64,000 bases of DNA from Azospirillum brasilense. GTDB lineage: Bacteria > Pseudomonadota > Alphaproteobacteria > Azospirillales > Azospirillaceae. Of this stretch, positions 1-12,483 are shown piece by piece. The notes under the pieces were generated by a model. That model made no database searches and had not been told where the DNA came from. It worked only from the letters and a program-made list of their open reading frames with translations. The DNA lies in contig NZ_CP032345.1 of NCBI RefSeq assembly GCF_005222205.1, forward strand, positions 2,605,501 through 2,669,500, read 5' to 3'. Made by a program: the position numbers and the translations under genes. Each line of letters starts with the position of its first letter. Positions within the stretch are counted from its first letter, which is position 1.

Positions 1-404
1 TGGCGCACCAGACGGCCCAGGTTGGGCAGGGTGCTCATCGCCGGGGATTCGGGGAACTCGGCCACGGAGACGGCGCGGCGGGCGGTGTTGGCGGCGTGGT
101 CGCCGACGCGCTCCAGGTTGCCGGCGATCTTCAGCGCGGCGATCACCTCGCGCAGATCGTCGGCCACCGGCTGGCGTAGCACCAGCATGCGCATGCAATT
201 GGCCTCGATCTCGTGCTCGTAGCTGTCGAGGCGCGCGTCGGACTCGACGATGGCGCGGGCCTGCTCCGGGTTGCGCTGGGTCAGGCAGGTCAGCGCGCCG
301 TCGAGCTGGGTTTCCGCGGCGCCCGCCATCTGCACGATGCTGGCCTTCAGCCGCTTCATGGCGTCTTCGAACGCGGTGACGATGTGCGGGGCGGGGTGCT
401 TCAT
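1..404 (-). CDS. phoU: Phosphate transport system regulatory protein PhoU (5' part, cut by window edge)
   Basis: The reverse strand from an ATG at 404 reads as the first 134 residues of PhoU and runs off the left edge. PhoU is a cytoplasmic helical-bundle protein that couples the PstSCAB phosphate transporter to the PhoR/PhoB two-component system and dampens phosphate uptake. The N-terminus MKHPAPHIVTAFEDAMKRL matches the family start, and the metal-binding type motif ERVGDHA lies at residues 98-104, at the end of the first three-helix repeat. The start is the first ATG and fits the usual PhoU N-terminus. phoB would be expected beyond the left edge, but this cannot be seen. Confidence 0.93.
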   Translation of the reverse strand, partial: MKHPAPHIVTAFEDAMKRLKASIVQMAGAAETQLDGALTCLTQRNPEQARAIVESDARLDSYEHEIEANCMRMLVLRQPVADDLREVIAALKIAGNLERVGDHAANTARRAVSVAEFPESPAMSTLPNLGRLVR

Positions 405-596
405 GGGGCTGGCCTTATCGGTGCGGGCGTCGGTGGCGGACGGCCGGAAACCTTACAGTTTTGCGGCCCGGCAGGCCAGTACCGTCGCCGCGCGGCACGC
501 GGCGGGCGCCGCATGGGAATGGTTGATTTCGCATGTGCGAAATGGCAAGAGTCCGGCCCTGCTACCCCTTATGACCAAGCACGGACGCCGACCGTC

Positions 597-1139
597 ATGA
601 TCGAACGCCGTTTCGAACAGATCATCTTCGCCAGCCGCTGGCTGCTCGCCCCCTTCTATCTGGGGCTCGTCGTGTCGCTGGTGCTCCTGCTCGCGAAGTT
701 CACCCAGGAGATCTTCCACATCGTCCCGCACGTGCTGGAGATGCAGGAAAAGGACGTCCTCCTGGCCGTGCTGACCCTGATTGACCTGTCGCTGGCCGGC
801 AACCTGCTGCTGATGGTGATCTTTTCGGGATACGAGAACTTCGTGTCCAAGATCGACGTGGCCGACCACAAGGACCGCCCGGACTGGATGGGCAAGGTCG
901 ACTTCGGCGGGCTGAAGCTGAAGCTGATCGCCTCCATCGTGGCGATCTCCGGCATCCACCTGCTGAAAAGCTTCATGAACATCGACAACACCAGCAAGGA
1001 AAACCTGATGTGGATGGTCATCGTCCACATGACCTTCGTGGTGTCGGGCGTCCTGCTGGCCCTGATGGACCGGCTGGAAGGGAGCCATCACGGAGCGCAC
1101 GGCAAGGCGGCGGCCGCGGCGAAATCCGATCATCATTGA
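597..1139 (+). CDS. UPF0114 (YqhA-type) inner-membrane protein
   Basis: This 180-residue protein has four predicted membrane segments at about 15-35, 54-78, 108-126 and 137-158, and ends in a His/Ala-rich tail. The layout and the text around 'LLAPFYLGL' and 'LIDLSLAGNL' match the UPF0114/TIGR00645 family, whose biochemical role is unknown. The open frame extends upstream to 213, but the ATG at 597 gives the usual family N-terminus (MIERRFE) and length. It is divergent from phoU, so the 192-base gap should hold both promoters. Confidence 0.85.
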   Translation: MIERRFEQIIFASRWLLAPFYLGLVVSLVLLLAKFTQEIFHIVPHVLEMQEKDVLLAVLTLIDLSLAGNLLLMVIFSGYENFVSKIDVADHKDRPDWMGKVDFGGLKLKLIASIVAISGIHLLKSFMNIDNTSKENLMWMVIVHMTFVVSGVLLALMDRLEGSHHGAHGKAAAAAKSDHH

Positions 1140-2622
<1,483 letters not shown>

Positions 2623-2645
2623 TTGGTGTATTGCTCGGTTGGGTT

Positions 2646-2683
2646 CCCCCGGTGGTTCGTCCATTCGCCAGCGTAGCCGGGGG
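2646..2683 (+). other. Hairpin between mreB and mreC
   Basis: CCCCCGG at 2646-2652 pairs with CCGGGGG at 2677-2683, with a 24-base loop. There is no T-run, so it is not a classical terminator. It could stabilise the mreB message 3' end or partly attenuate transcription into mreC. Confidence 0.4.
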
Positions 2684-2712
2684 CGGATCGCGTACCTGGA
2701 CGGGATGATCCT

Positions 2713-3582
2713 GTGAAGCCTCGCAATTCCGGTTCCGTCGTGCGCCTTGCCGCCCCGCTGCGGGCGCTCGCCCAGCGCTTCTCCTTCCTTCTGCTGGTGC
2801 TCGCCTCCGTCGCCCTGATGATGGTGGGCCGGATCGACGCGCTGTCGGTGGACAGCGCGCGCGCGCGGGTGACCGACGCTTTCGCCCCGATCCTCGACGC
2901 GATCTCGCGCCCCGCCGCCACCGCCGCCCATGTCGTGGAGTCGGTGGTCGAGGTGCAGAACGCCTTCGAGGAGAACCAGCGGCTGAAGGCGGAGAACGCT
3001 CGGCTGCTGCAGTGGAAGCAGGCGGCGCTGCGGCTGGAGGCGGAGAACATCAGCCTGCGTTCCCTTCTCAAGGCGACGCCGGAGCCGTCCTCCTCCTTCA
3101 TCACGGCGCGGGTCATCGCGGCTCCCGGCAGCTCCTTCCTGCGCACGCTGGTGGTCACCGCCGGCCGTCGCGACGGGGTGCGCAAGGGGCAGGCGGCCAT
3201 CGCCGGCAGCGGGCTGGTCGGCCGGGTGATCGAGGTCGGGGAATGGTCGGCGCGCGTCCTCCTGCTGACCGACATCAACACCCGCATCCCCGTCGTGCTG
3301 GAGCGCTCGCGCCAGCGGGCGGTGATGGCGGGCGACAATTCCGACCAGACCCGGCTCCTCTACCTGCCGCCGGAAGCGCCGGTTCAGGTGGGCGAGCGGG
3401 TGGTGACCTCCGGTCACGGCGGGCAGTTCCCGCCGGGGCTGCCGGTGGGCGTGGTGTCCTCGGCCGGTGAACGTGGCGTCCGGGTGCAGCCGAACGTCGA
3501 CCTGTCGCGGGTTGAACACCTGCAGCTGGTCGAGTTCAGCCTGCCGGGAAGCGAGACGGAACCGTCGTCCGAGTCGAAATGA
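2713..3582 (+). CDS. mreC: Rod shape-determining protein MreC
   Basis: MreC is the bitopic periplasmic scaffold of the elongasome, linking MreB/MreD to PBP2. The 289 residues show one membrane segment at about 26-42, a coiled coil at about 85-120 rich in E/L/K (EENQRLKAENARLL) and the two-barrel MreC domain to about 275. The start is GTG at 2713. The stop overlaps the mreD start (ATGA at 3579), which suggests translational coupling. Confidence 0.96.
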   Translation: MKPRNSGSVVRLAAPLRALAQRFSFLLLVLASVALMMVGRIDALSVDSARARVTDAFAPILDAISRPAATAAHVVESVVEVQNAFEENQRLKAENARLLQWKQAALRLEAENISLRSLLKATPEPSSSFITARVIAAPGSSFLRTLVVTAGRRDGVRKGQAAIAGSGLVGRVIEVGEWSARVLLLTDINTRIPVVLERSRQRAVMAGDNSDQTRLLYLPPEAPVQVGERVVTSGHGGQFPPGLPVGVVSSAGERGVRVQPNVDLSRVEHLQLVEFSLPGSETEPSSESK

Positions 3583-4091
3583 CGCTGACCTTGTGGCAGC
3601 GGCTGGACAAGACGGGGCGGAATCTCGCGCCCTTCGCGGTGACGGTCATGCTGGCGCTGGCCGGGATGATCCCGGTGCCGCTGCCCGGCTATGCGTCGGT
3701 GGCGCCTTTCCTGACCGCCATCGCCGTCTATTATTGGGCGATCCACCGGCCCGACCTGATGGGGCCGGGCACCGCCTTCCTGATCGGTTTGCTGCAGGAC
3801 CTGCTGACCGGCGGACCGCTGGGGGTGAACGCGCTGGTGCTGGTGCTGGTCCATTGGGCGGTGTCCAGCCAGCGGCGCGTCCTGGTGTCCAGCACCTTCG
3901 CCCTGATGTGGTTCGGCTTCGGGCTGATCATGATGGGCGTGGCCTGCATCCAGTGGCTGGCCTTCTCGGCGCTCCAGGCGACGGTGCTGCCGTTCCGGCC
4001 GGCGCTGTTCCAGGCGCTGCTGACCATGGCCTTCTTCCCGGCCATCGCCTGGATGCTGATCCGCGTGCACCGCGCGTTTCTTCAGGGATGA
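3579..4091 (+). CDS. mreD: Rod shape-determining protein MreD
   Basis: This 170-residue protein is almost entirely hydrophobic, with about five membrane segments, in the classic third position of the mre cluster. MreD is the integral-membrane partner of MreC. The segment 'FLIGLLQDLLTGGPLGVNAL' is typical of the family. It overlaps mreC by four bases. Confidence 0.94.
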   Translation: MTLTLWQRLDKTGRNLAPFAVTVMLALAGMIPVPLPGYASVAPFLTAIAVYYWAIHRPDLMGPGTAFLIGLLQDLLTGGPLGVNALVLVLVHWAVSSQRRVLVSSTFALMWFGFGLIMMGVACIQWLAFSALQATVLPFRPALFQALLTMAFFPAIAWMLIRVHRAFLQG

Positions 4092-4163
4092 TGGGCCAGG
4101 TTGATGGACTGGGGTGAGGTCAGGGATAGCCGGCAGGGATGATCTGGCAGGGGATGTGAGCCT

Positions 4164-6050
4164 TTGACTGCGATGGACCGCGACACCGACCGCTACCGCC
4201 TGCTGACCCGCCGCGCCGCCGTGCTGGGCGGGTTGAAGCTCGCCGGTCTGTCCGCTCTGGTCGGGCGGCTCTATTACCTGCAGGTGGTGGAGTCCGCGCG
4301 CTTCACCATGCTGGCCGAGGAGAACCGCATCAGCCTGCGGCTGGTCGCCCCGTCGCGCGGCACCATCGTCGACCGGTTCGGCGCGCCGCTGGCGGTGAAC
4401 CAGCAGAACTACCGCGTCGTCGTGGTGTCCGAGCGCACCCGCAACATCCAGGACACGCTCGACAAGATCTCCAAGATCGTCCCGCTGACCGACGGCGACC
4501 GCCGCCGCGTGATGCGCGAGCTGCATCGCAAGCGCCGCTTCGTGCCGGTCACCGTGCGGGAGAACCTGACCTGGGAGCAGGTCGCCACCATCGAGATGAA
4601 CACGCCGGACCTGCCGGGCGTCGCCATCGAGGTCGGCGAGATCCGCCACTACCCGGAGGCGGAAGCGACCGCGCACATCCTGGGCTATGTCGGCGCCGTG
4701 TCGGAGGCGGAGCTGAACGGCGACCCCGTGCTGTCGCTGCCCGGCTTCCGCATCGGCAAGGCGGGGATGGAGAAGTATCACGAGAAGGCGCTGCGCGGCA
4801 CGGCGGGCACCAGCCAGCTCGAGGTCAACGCGGTCGGGCGCGTCATCCGCGAGCTGTCGCGCGACGAGGGGCAGCCGGGCCGCGAGGTCCAGCTGACCAT
4901 CGACATCGGCCTGCAAAAATTCGTGCAGCAGCGGCTGGCGCAGGAGGTCAGCGCCTCCTGTGTGGTGATGGACGTGCACACCGGCGGCATCTACGCCCTG
5001 TGCTCACACCCCAGTTACGACCCCAACCAGTTCACCATGGGCATCAGCGCCGAGCTGTGGGAGGAGCTGCTGTCCAACCAGGCGACGCCGCTGAACAACA
5101 AGGCGGTGGCCGGGCAATACCCGCCGGGCTCCACCTTCAAGCCGGTGGTGGCCCTGGCGGCCCTGGAATCGGGGCTGATCAGCCGCAACCACTCGGTGTT
5201 CTGCCCGGGCCACATGGACCTCGGCGACCACCGTTTCCACTGCTGGAAGAAGGGCGGGCACGGCACGGTGGACGTGGTCGGCGCGCTGCGCCATTCCTGC
5301 GACGTATGGTTCTACGACGTGTCGCGGCGCATCGGCATCGACCGCATCGCCGAGATGGCCAACCGCTTCGACATGGGGCAGCTGACCGGGCTGGACCTGC
5401 CGCACGAGCGCCCAGGCCTGATCCCGTCCATCGACTGGAAGAAGGGCGCGCTCGGCAAGCCCTGGGCGCAGGGCGAGACGCTGATCGCGGCGATCGGGCA
5501 AGGCTACGTGCTGTCCACGCCGATGCAGCTCGTCGCGATGACCGCGCGGCTGGCCAACGGCGGCTTCGCAGTGAAGCCCCACCTGACCAAGCAGATCAAG
5601 GCGCTGTCGGGCGAGCAGACGAGCTGGCCGCCGATCGGGGTGAAGAAGGAAAATCTCGACCTCGTCCTGCGCGGCCTCTACGAGGTGACGAACGCGCCGA
5701 ACGGCACCGCCTACAAGTCGCGCATCACCGAACCCGGCTATGAAATGGCCGGTAAGACCGGTTCCGCCCAGGTCCGCCGCATCACCATGGCGGAGCGCAG
5801 CACCGGCGTGCGGAAGAACGAGGATTTGCCCTGGCGGGAGCGCGATCACGCGCTGTTCATCTCCTACGCCCCGGTCAGCGCCCCGCGCTACGCCTGCGCG
5901 GTGTTCGTGGAGCACGGCGGCGGCGGGTCCACCGCGGCGGCGCCGATCGCGCGCGACATCCTGCTGGAATGCCAGAAACGCGATCCGGGCCGCGCCGCCG
6001 TGGCGGAAAGCGCCCCGCCGCCCCCGCCGCCGGGCGGCACCCGGGGCTGA
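4164..6050 (+). CDS. mrdA: Penicillin-binding protein 2 (peptidoglycan D,D-transpeptidase MrdA)
   Basis: PBP2 is the class B transpeptidase that cross-links lateral-wall peptidoglycan during elongation. The 628 residues contain an N-terminal membrane anchor at about 20-42, the dimerisation domain (about 55-230), and a transpeptidase domain with STFK (nucleophile Ser323), SCD at 378-380 and KTG at 531-533. The C-terminus is proline-rich. A TTG at 4164 sits about ten bases after AGGGGA; an ATG nine bases later (4173) is the alternative start. The usual partner rodA does not follow, since the next gene is on the opposite strand. Confidence 0.96.
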   Translation: MTAMDRDTDRYRLLTRRAAVLGGLKLAGLSALVGRLYYLQVVESARFTMLAEENRISLRLVAPSRGTIVDRFGAPLAVNQQNYRVVVVSERTRNIQDTLDKISKIVPLTDGDRRRVMRELHRKRRFVPVTVRENLTWEQVATIEMNTPDLPGVAIEVGEIRHYPEAEATAHILGYVGAVSEAELNGDPVLSLPGFRIGKAGMEKYHEKALRGTAGTSQLEVNAVGRVIRELSRDEGQPGREVQLTIDIGLQKFVQQRLAQEVSASCVVMDVHTGGIYALCSHPSYDPNQFTMGISAELWEELLSNQATPLNNKAVAGQYPPGSTFKPVVALAALESGLISRNHSVFCPGHMDLGDHRFHCWKKGGHGTVDVVGALRHSCDVWFYDVSRRIGIDRIAEMANRFDMGQLTGLDLPHERPGLIPSIDWKKGALGKPWAQGETLIAAIGQGYVLSTPMQLVAMTARLANGGFAVKPHLTKQIKALSGEQTSWPPIGVKKENLDLVLRGLYEVTNAPNGTAYKSRITEPGYEMAGKTGSAQVRRITMAERSTGVRKNEDLPWRERDHALFISYAPVSAPRYACAVFVEHGGGGSTAAAPIARDILLECQKRDPGRAAVAESAPPPPPPGGTRG

Positions 6051-6096
6051 GGGGCTTTGGGGCTGTAGGGCTTTGGGACTGTAGGCTTCGGGACTG
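6051..6096 (+). repeat. Imperfect 16-17 base tandem repeat after mrdA
   Basis: Three degenerate units start at 6051, 6068 and 6084. The pattern is GGGCTTTGGGRCTGTA, the third being shortened. They fill the gap between the convergent mrdA and chemotaxis receptor genes and run into a GCGGCC/GGCCGC hairpin at 6098-6114 that overlaps the receptor stop codon. Confidence 0.7.
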
Positions 6097-6105
6097 CGCG
6101 GCCGA

Positions 6106-7803
6106 TCAGGCCGCACGCACTTCGGACAGGAACTGATCCACCTCGCGCTTCAGGCTCGATGCGCGCGCGGCCAGCTGGTCGGCCGCCTCCTTCACGCTGT
6201 GGGTGGCGGCGCTGGTCTCCGACTCCGCCTGCTGGATGCCGGCAACGTTGCTCGACACCTCGGCGGTGCCGTTGGCGGCCTGCTGGGCGTTGCGGCTGAT
6301 CTCTCCGGTCGCGGCACTCTGCTGCTCGACGGAGGCGGCCATTTCCGCGGTGGAGCGGTCGATGTCCTCGACCTGGGTGATGATGGCGCGCATGGCCTCC
6401 ACCGTCCGCCCGGAGGCGCTCTTCACCGCGGCGATCTGGTTGCCGATCTGCTCGGTCATCGCGTGGGTCTGGTTGGCGAGGTTCTTCACCTCGCTCGCCA
6501 CCACGGCGAAGCCCTTTCCGGCCTCGCCGGCGCGGGCGGCCTCGATGGTCGCGTTCAGTGCCAGCAGGTTGGTCTGCGAGGCAACAGCGTTGATCGAGGC
6601 GACGATCTGGTCGACCTGCTCGATGGCGGCGGACAGGGCGTCGAGCTGGGCCTGGGCCTGGTTGGCCCCCTCGGCGGCGGCCTTGGAGCGGGCGGCGGAG
6701 CGGGCGACGCGCTCGGCCAGCTCATGGATGGAGGCGGACATCTCCTCGGACGCCGAGGCGACGGTCTGGACGTTGGCGCTGGCCTCTTCCGACGCGCCGG
6801 CGACGGCGTTGCATTGGGCGCCGACCTCCTCGACCGCCGAGGCGAGCTGGGCGGCGGTGGCCTGCAATTCGGTGGCGGCGCCGCCGACGTCGTTCACGAT
6901 GACGCCCACCTGCGACTCGAAACGGCCGGCCAGGGCGAGCATCGCGGCGCGCTTTTCCGCCTGGGAGCGGGCCTCGGCCTCCTTGGCCTCGCGCTCCATG
7001 GCGCGGCTGTGCAGGAGATTGCGCTTGAAGACGTCGGCGGTGGCGGCGATGGCGCCGACCTCGTCCTTGCGGTCGGTCCCGTAGACCTCCGTGTCGAGCT
7101 TGCCGTCGGCCAGCCCGCGCAGGCAGGCGACGACGGCGGTCACCGGGCGGACGATTCCGAACTGCGACATCAGCCAGCCCAGCAGCAGGCCGACGAGAAT
7201 GCCGACAGCCGCCGCCGCGATGAGCTGGACGGCCCGCCGTTCCGCCAGTTGGGAAGCGTCGTCGGATAGACGTGACGCCTTGTCGTCGGTGTAGGCGGTG
7301 TATTTAACGCTCAGATCCTGGAGATTCCGCGCGGCGATAGCGCTGTTTTCGACCGAAGCGAGAATGTCCTTATGAAATCCGACGGCACCCTTCGCGTTGA
7401 TCTCACGGGCTACGGCCAGAGTCTGCTCCAATTGAGTCTTGTAGAGCGACAGCGCCGCTTCGAAGTCTGCCAGCAAGCGCTTCTGCTCGGGGTCGGCGGT
7501 CTCCTTGACCCTGGTGAGGTTTGCGGACAGCGAGTCGCGGCTCATCGCGATGGAGGGCAGAACTTGCGGCAGATCCGCAGGGTTGGCGGCAAGGCGGTAT
7601 TCGTCGCGGAGCAATTCGACCACCAGGCGATTCAGTCGTGCACCGAGCCTCATCTCATCGCCGGAAGCCTTGATCTCGTCGGTGGCGCGGCTCAGCGCGT
7701 CCAGTCCGGTGACCGACGTGGCAGTAATTCCTGCGCAGATCGCTCCCAGCATGATGATGATGGACAAGATTTTCGTAGATATCTTGAAGTTGCTCAGAAG
7801 CAT
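6106..7803 (-). CDS. Methyl-accepting chemotaxis protein
   Basis: This is a 565-residue transmembrane chemoreceptor. Membrane segments lie at about 12-30 and 192-213, enclosing a helical periplasmic sensor of about 160 residues that resembles a four-helix-bundle type. A HAMP domain follows (about 212-265), then the cytoplasmic signalling domain with the conserved hairpin tip containing '[12 protein letters not shown]'. No C-terminal CheR-docking pentapeptide is present. I prefer the ATG at 7803, preceded by GAGAGA, over an in-frame ATG at 7827 that would add eight basic residues and lacks a ribosome site. The ligand cannot be told from sequence. Confidence 0.94.
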   Translation of the reverse strand: MLLSNFKISTKILSIIIMLGAICAGITATSVTGLDALSRATDEIKASGDEMRLGARLNRLVVELLRDEYRLAANPADLPQVLPSIAMSRDSLSANLTRVKETADPEQKRLLADFEAALSLYKTQLEQTLAVAREINAKGAVGFHKDILASVENSAIAARNLQDLSVKYTAYTDDKASRLSDDASQLAERRAVQLIAAAAVGILVGLLLGWLMSQFGIVRPVTAVVACLRGLADGKLDTEVYGTDRKDEVGAIAATADVFKRNLLHSRAMEREAKEAEARSQAEKRAAMLALAGRFESQVGVIVNDVGGAATELQATAAQLASAVEEVGAQCNAVAGASEEASANVQTVASASEEMSASIHELAERVARSAARSKAAAEGANQAQAQLDALSAAIEQVDQIVASINAVASQTNLLALNATIEAARAGEAGKGFAVVASEVKNLANQTHAMTEQIGNQIAAVKSASGRTVEAMRAIITQVEDIDRSTAEMAASVEQQSAATGEISRNAQQAANGTAEVSSNVAGIQQAESETSAATHSVKEAADQLAARASSLKREVDQFLSEVRAA

Positions 7804-7860
7804 GGCGGTTCTCTCTCTTCTCACCATGGCGGAGTGAATGCGTCATGGCCGGTATCGGAC

Positions 7861-7898
7861 AGAGACGTTCGACTGCATACGGGGGTGTGTACGTCTCT
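7861..7898 (+). promoter_or_regulatory. Inverted repeat between chemoreceptor and DedA genes
   Basis: AGAGACGT at 7861-7868 is perfectly mirrored by ACGTCTCT at 7891-7898, with 22 bases between. It lies in the divergent promoter region next to an AT-rich stretch (about 7900-7925), so it could be an operator or a leader hairpin. Confidence 0.4.
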
Positions 7899-8023
7899 TG
7901 CCTATTTTATATCTAAGCATCTATCGCCCGAATGTGACATGCGGTTTCGCGCCGCGACATGGTTCAGGAACCGACGGCCTGCCGGCCTGTTTTTTCGAGG
8001 GATTAAAATTCGGGTGGGCAGAC

Positions 8024-8701
8024 ATGGCTGGCGGACTGACCAATTGGCTGGTCGATGTGATGCACACGATGAATTACGTGGGCATTTTCCTGCTGCTGGT
8101 CCTGGCGCGGGTGATCCCGCCGGTTCCCGCGGAGTCGGTCATCCCGTTGGCCGGCATCGCGGCGGCGCAGGGCGAGTACAATCTGTTCGGTGTCGCCTTG
8201 GCCGGTGGGCTGGGCTCGCTGGTCGGGCAGTTGGTCTGGTTTCTGCCCAGCCGTCTGATGGGCCGCGACCGGCTCGAGGCCTTTCTAAAACGCTACGGCC
8301 ACTGGCTGACCATCCACCCCAAAAAGGTCCGACGAAGCACGGAGTGGTTCGGAAAGCATGGCGGGATCGCCGTGTTCCTGACCCAGCCGGTGCCGGGGGT
8401 GCGGACGCTGATCTCGATCCCGGCGGGGGCCTGCCGGATGTCGATCCCGCTCTACTGCCTGTATTCCGGGATCGGGTCGATCCTGTGGACGCTGCTGCTC
8501 GCCTGGACCGGCTACATGCTGTCCCGCTGGCCCTTCGCGCACAGCCTGGTGGGCTATTTCACGGTTGGGCTGCTGGTGGTCCTGGTCGGGCTGTACCTGT
8601 ACCGGCTGGTCAGCCATTTCCACGGCATCCGCCGCGCCCAGAAATCGTCGCGGGGGCCGGGCGGCGATCCGCCGGTGGCGGGAGCCCCGCTCAGCCCTTG
8701 A
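8024..8701 (+). CDS. DedA family membrane protein
   Basis: DedA (SNARE-associated, Pfam PF09335) proteins are inner-membrane proteins tied to lipid flipping and proton-motive-force homeostasis. The 225 residues include the typical N-terminal 'PPVPAESVIPLAG' re-entrant segment, a basic middle (about 78-105) and the second family signature near 'TQPVPGVRTLISIPAG'. I chose the ATG at 8024, after GGGTGGG, although the frame is open to 7838. The C-terminal 20 residues are Gly/Pro-rich. Confidence 0.9.
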   Translation: MAGGLTNWLVDVMHTMNYVGIFLLLVLARVIPPVPAESVIPLAGIAAAQGEYNLFGVALAGGLGSLVGQLVWFLPSRLMGRDRLEAFLKRYGHWLTIHPKKVRRSTEWFGKHGGIAVFLTQPVPGVRTLISIPAGACRMSIPLYCLYSGIGSILWTLLLAWTGYMLSRWPFAHSLVGYFTVGLLVVLVGLYLYRLVSHFHGIRRAQKSSRGPGGDPPVAGAPLSP

Positions 8702-8718
8702 GGTTCAGCGTTTAACGC

Positions 8719-9390
8719 TCATCCCATGGCCCAGCCGGCCATGCCGGTGACGGCCATGCCGAGCGCCCACAGGCCGAAGGCCGCCAGCGCCACCCCCGTG
8801 CAATGGTTCAGCCGGGTCAGCCCGCGGTCGGAGATGCGGTGGCGGACGGCGGCGACGCCCATGGACAGGGTGAACCACCACAGCGAGGCGCCGATGAAGA
8901 CGCCGGCAACCAGCGTGGAGGCGTCCACCCGCCCCAGATTGCCGCCCAGCCCGAAGCCGGCGAAGATGGCGATGAAGGCCATGATGGTCGCCGGGTTGGT
9001 CAGGGTCAGGGACAGGCCGGTCATGAAACCGCCGAGGAAGGACGGCGTGTCGGGCGCGCTGGCGGCCTCGCGCTCCTCGTCCTCCGGCTTCTGACGGAAG
9101 GTGCGGATGGCGACGACGATCAGGAAGATGCCGCCGACGAGTTGGAAGGCGATCTCGTGCCCTTGCAGGAAGTCCAGGGCGGCGGAGACGCCGAAGGCGG
9201 CGATGGCGCCGTAGATGGTGTCGGCCACGGCGGCGCCGAAGCCGGTGAAGAAGCCCATCAGCGGCCCGTGCTGGAGCGTGCGGCGGATGCAGAGCAGGCC
9301 GATGGGGCCGACCGGGGCGGCGATGGCGATTCCCAGGACGATGCCCTGCAGCAGCACCACCAGACCATGCACGCCGATCACCTCGTCCAA
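8719..9390 (-). CDS. LysE/RhtB family amino-acid exporter
   Basis: The 223-residue protein has the LysE fold: an N-terminal 'IAAPVGPIGLLCIRRTL' signature, six hydrophobic segments and a central hydrophilic loop rich in E/D (about residues 100-118). Family members export amino acids such as lysine, threonine or homoserine, and the substrate here is unknown. The frame runs up to 9525, but a TTG at 9390 lies ten bases after GGAGG, so I place the start there; a GTG nine bases downstream is possible. It is divergent from the nucleoside operon. Confidence 0.88.
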   Translation of the reverse strand: MDEVIGVHGLVVLLQGIVLGIAIAAPVGPIGLLCIRRTLQHGPLMGFFTGFGAAVADTIYGAIAAFGVSAALDFLQGHEIAFQLVGGIFLIVVAIRTFRQKPEDEEREAASAPDTPSFLGGFMTGLSLTLTNPATIMAFIAIFAGFGLGGNLGRVDASTLVAGVFIGASLWWFTLSMGVAAVRHRISDRGLTRLNHCTGVALAAFGLWALGMAVTGMAGWAMG

Positions 9391-9611
9391 TCTGCGATTC
9401 CCTCCTCCGGGCCCCTCCTCCGGGCAATGGCGGGCGTGATAGCGGGCCACCGCCCTTCCGTCAACCGGCGTCGCGGAGGGAGGTCCCCCAGGGGCTGTGA
9501 CCTGCGGCGGAATTCCCCCTGCCATGTGCCCCCTGTCGCGGGGCGGGAGGAGCGGCTATCCTGGCCGCCACGACCCGGCAAGCGGGCGCACCGGAACGGG
9601 GAAGCGGAACG

Positions 9612-10610
9612 ATGACGATGACGCGCATTCTGACCATCCTGGCCCTGTCGCTGACGGCGGCGACCGTTCCCGCCGCGGGCCCGGCCCTGGCGGCGGACGA
9701 GTTCATGCCGGCGGTGGTGTTCGACCAGGGCGGCAAGTTCGACAAGTCCTTCAACGAGGCGGCCTACAACGGGGCGGAGCGCTTCAAGAAGGAGACCGGA
9801 ATCGTCTACCGCGAGTTCGAGGTCACCAGCGAGAGCCAGCGCGAGCAGGCGCTGCGCAACATGGCGCGGCGCGGCGCCACCGTGATCACGGCGGTCGGCT
9901 TCTCCCAGTCCGCCGCCGTCGACAAGGTGTCGCGCGAGTATCCCAACACGAAATTCTGCCTGATCGACGACAAGCTGGACCTGCCCAACGTCCAGTCGGT
10001 GACCTTCAAGGAGCATGAGGGCTCCTTCCTCGTCGGCATGCTGGCGGCGCTGGCCTCGCAGAGCGGCAAGGTCGGCTTCATCGGGGGCATGGACATCCCG
10101 CTGATCCGCAACTTCCTGACCGGCTACGAGCAGGGCGTTCGCCATGTGAAGGCGGACGGCGAGGTCTTCACCAACATGACCGGCACCACCCCCGCCGCCT
10201 GGAACGACCCCACCCGCGGGGCGGAGCTGGCCAAGAGCCAGTTCGGGCGCGGCGCCGACGTGGTCTTCGCGGCGGCCGGGGCGACCGGGCTGGGCGTGCT
10301 GCAGGCCGCCGCGGACGCCGGCAAGCTGGGCGTCGGGGTGGACAGCAACCAGAACTGGATCCACCCGGGCAAGATCCTGACCTCGATGGTCAAGCGCGTG
10401 GACGTGACCGTCTACGACTGCATGAAGTCGGCCAGGGACGGCAGCTGGACGGCCGGGCACCGCGTCGTCGGGCTGAAGGAGGAGGGTGTTGGCTACGCGC
10501 TCGACGAGAACAACCGCAAGCTCGTCACGGCGGAGATGGAAAAGGCCGTCGAGGACGCCAAGCGCAAGATCATTGCGGGCGAGCTGGCGGTGAAGCCGTA
10601 TCAGCCGTGA
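9612..10610 (+). CDS. BMP-family ABC transporter substrate-binding protein (nucleoside-type)
   Basis: This is a periplasmic binding protein of the basic-membrane-protein (Med/BmpA/PnrA) family, which binds purine or pyrimidine nucleosides. The 332 residues have a signal peptide with a likely cut near AALAADE (about residue 27) and the family motif 'FDKSFNEAAYNGAERF' just after. It is the first gene of a run containing a matching ATPase, two permeases and five salvage functions, so nucleosides are the likely substrate. ATGs occur at 9612 and 9618. No lipobox is seen, so it should be soluble in the periplasm. Confidence 0.92.
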   Translation: MTMTRILTILALSLTAATVPAAGPALAADEFMPAVVFDQGGKFDKSFNEAAYNGAERFKKETGIVYREFEVTSESQREQALRNMARRGATVITAVGFSQSAAVDKVSREYPNTKFCLIDDKLDLPNVQSVTFKEHEGSFLVGMLAALASQSGKVGFIGGMDIPLIRNFLTGYEQGVRHVKADGEVFTNMTGTTPAAWNDPTRGAELAKSQFGRGADVVFAAAGATGLGVLQAAADAGKLGVGVDSNQNWIHPGKILTSMVKRVDVTVYDCMKSARDGSWTAGHRVVGLKEEGVGYALDENNRKLVTAEMEKAVEDAKRKIIAGELAVKPYQP

Positions 10611-10635
10611 GCTGAGTTTCCGCGTCGCCGAGCAT

Positions 10636-10806
10636 TGCCCCCTCCCTAACCTTCCCCCGCTCTTGGCGGACCAAAGGTCCGCCTGTCGCGTCAGCGCAAA
10701 CCTCCGGTTTGCGCGAGAGCTGCGCAGGGGAGGGGATATAGCTCCCTCTCCTGCGAAGCGGGGGAGGGAAGGGGCCCGCGGCGAAGCCGTGGGAAGGGTG
10801 GGGGCA
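10636..10806. repeat. GC-rich palindromic repeat cluster (REP-like)
   Basis: The gap between the binding protein and ATPase genes is filled by nested inverted repeats. Outer arms are CCCCCTCCCTAACC near 10638 and GGGAAGGGTGGGGGC near 10791. Inside are GGCGGACC/GGTCCGCC (about 10676-10684), GCGCAAACC/GGTTTGCGC (10694-10714) and a CTCCCCTGC-type arm facing GCGGGGGAGGG (10747-10768). Related sequence recurs at 24091-24130 and 37465-37577. It may attenuate or stabilise the operon message so that the binding protein is made in excess. Confidence 0.75.
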
Positions 10807-10820
10807 CGGACCTTCCAATC

Positions 10821-12368
<1,548 letters not shown>

Positions 12369-12483
12369 GGTTGACCCCGAACGCTCCCGCTTGCGCTGAA
12401 CGGTGGCGCGGGGCACTTTCCTTGACGCTGGGACGCGGACGCCGTCCGGCTTGTGAACGGGCGTGACCACGGATGGAGCCGGG

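Noticed and set aside
213..596. Upstream extension of the UPF0114 gene to 213
   Set aside because: The extra residues lie over the divergent promoter region and phoU, and do not match the family N-terminus.
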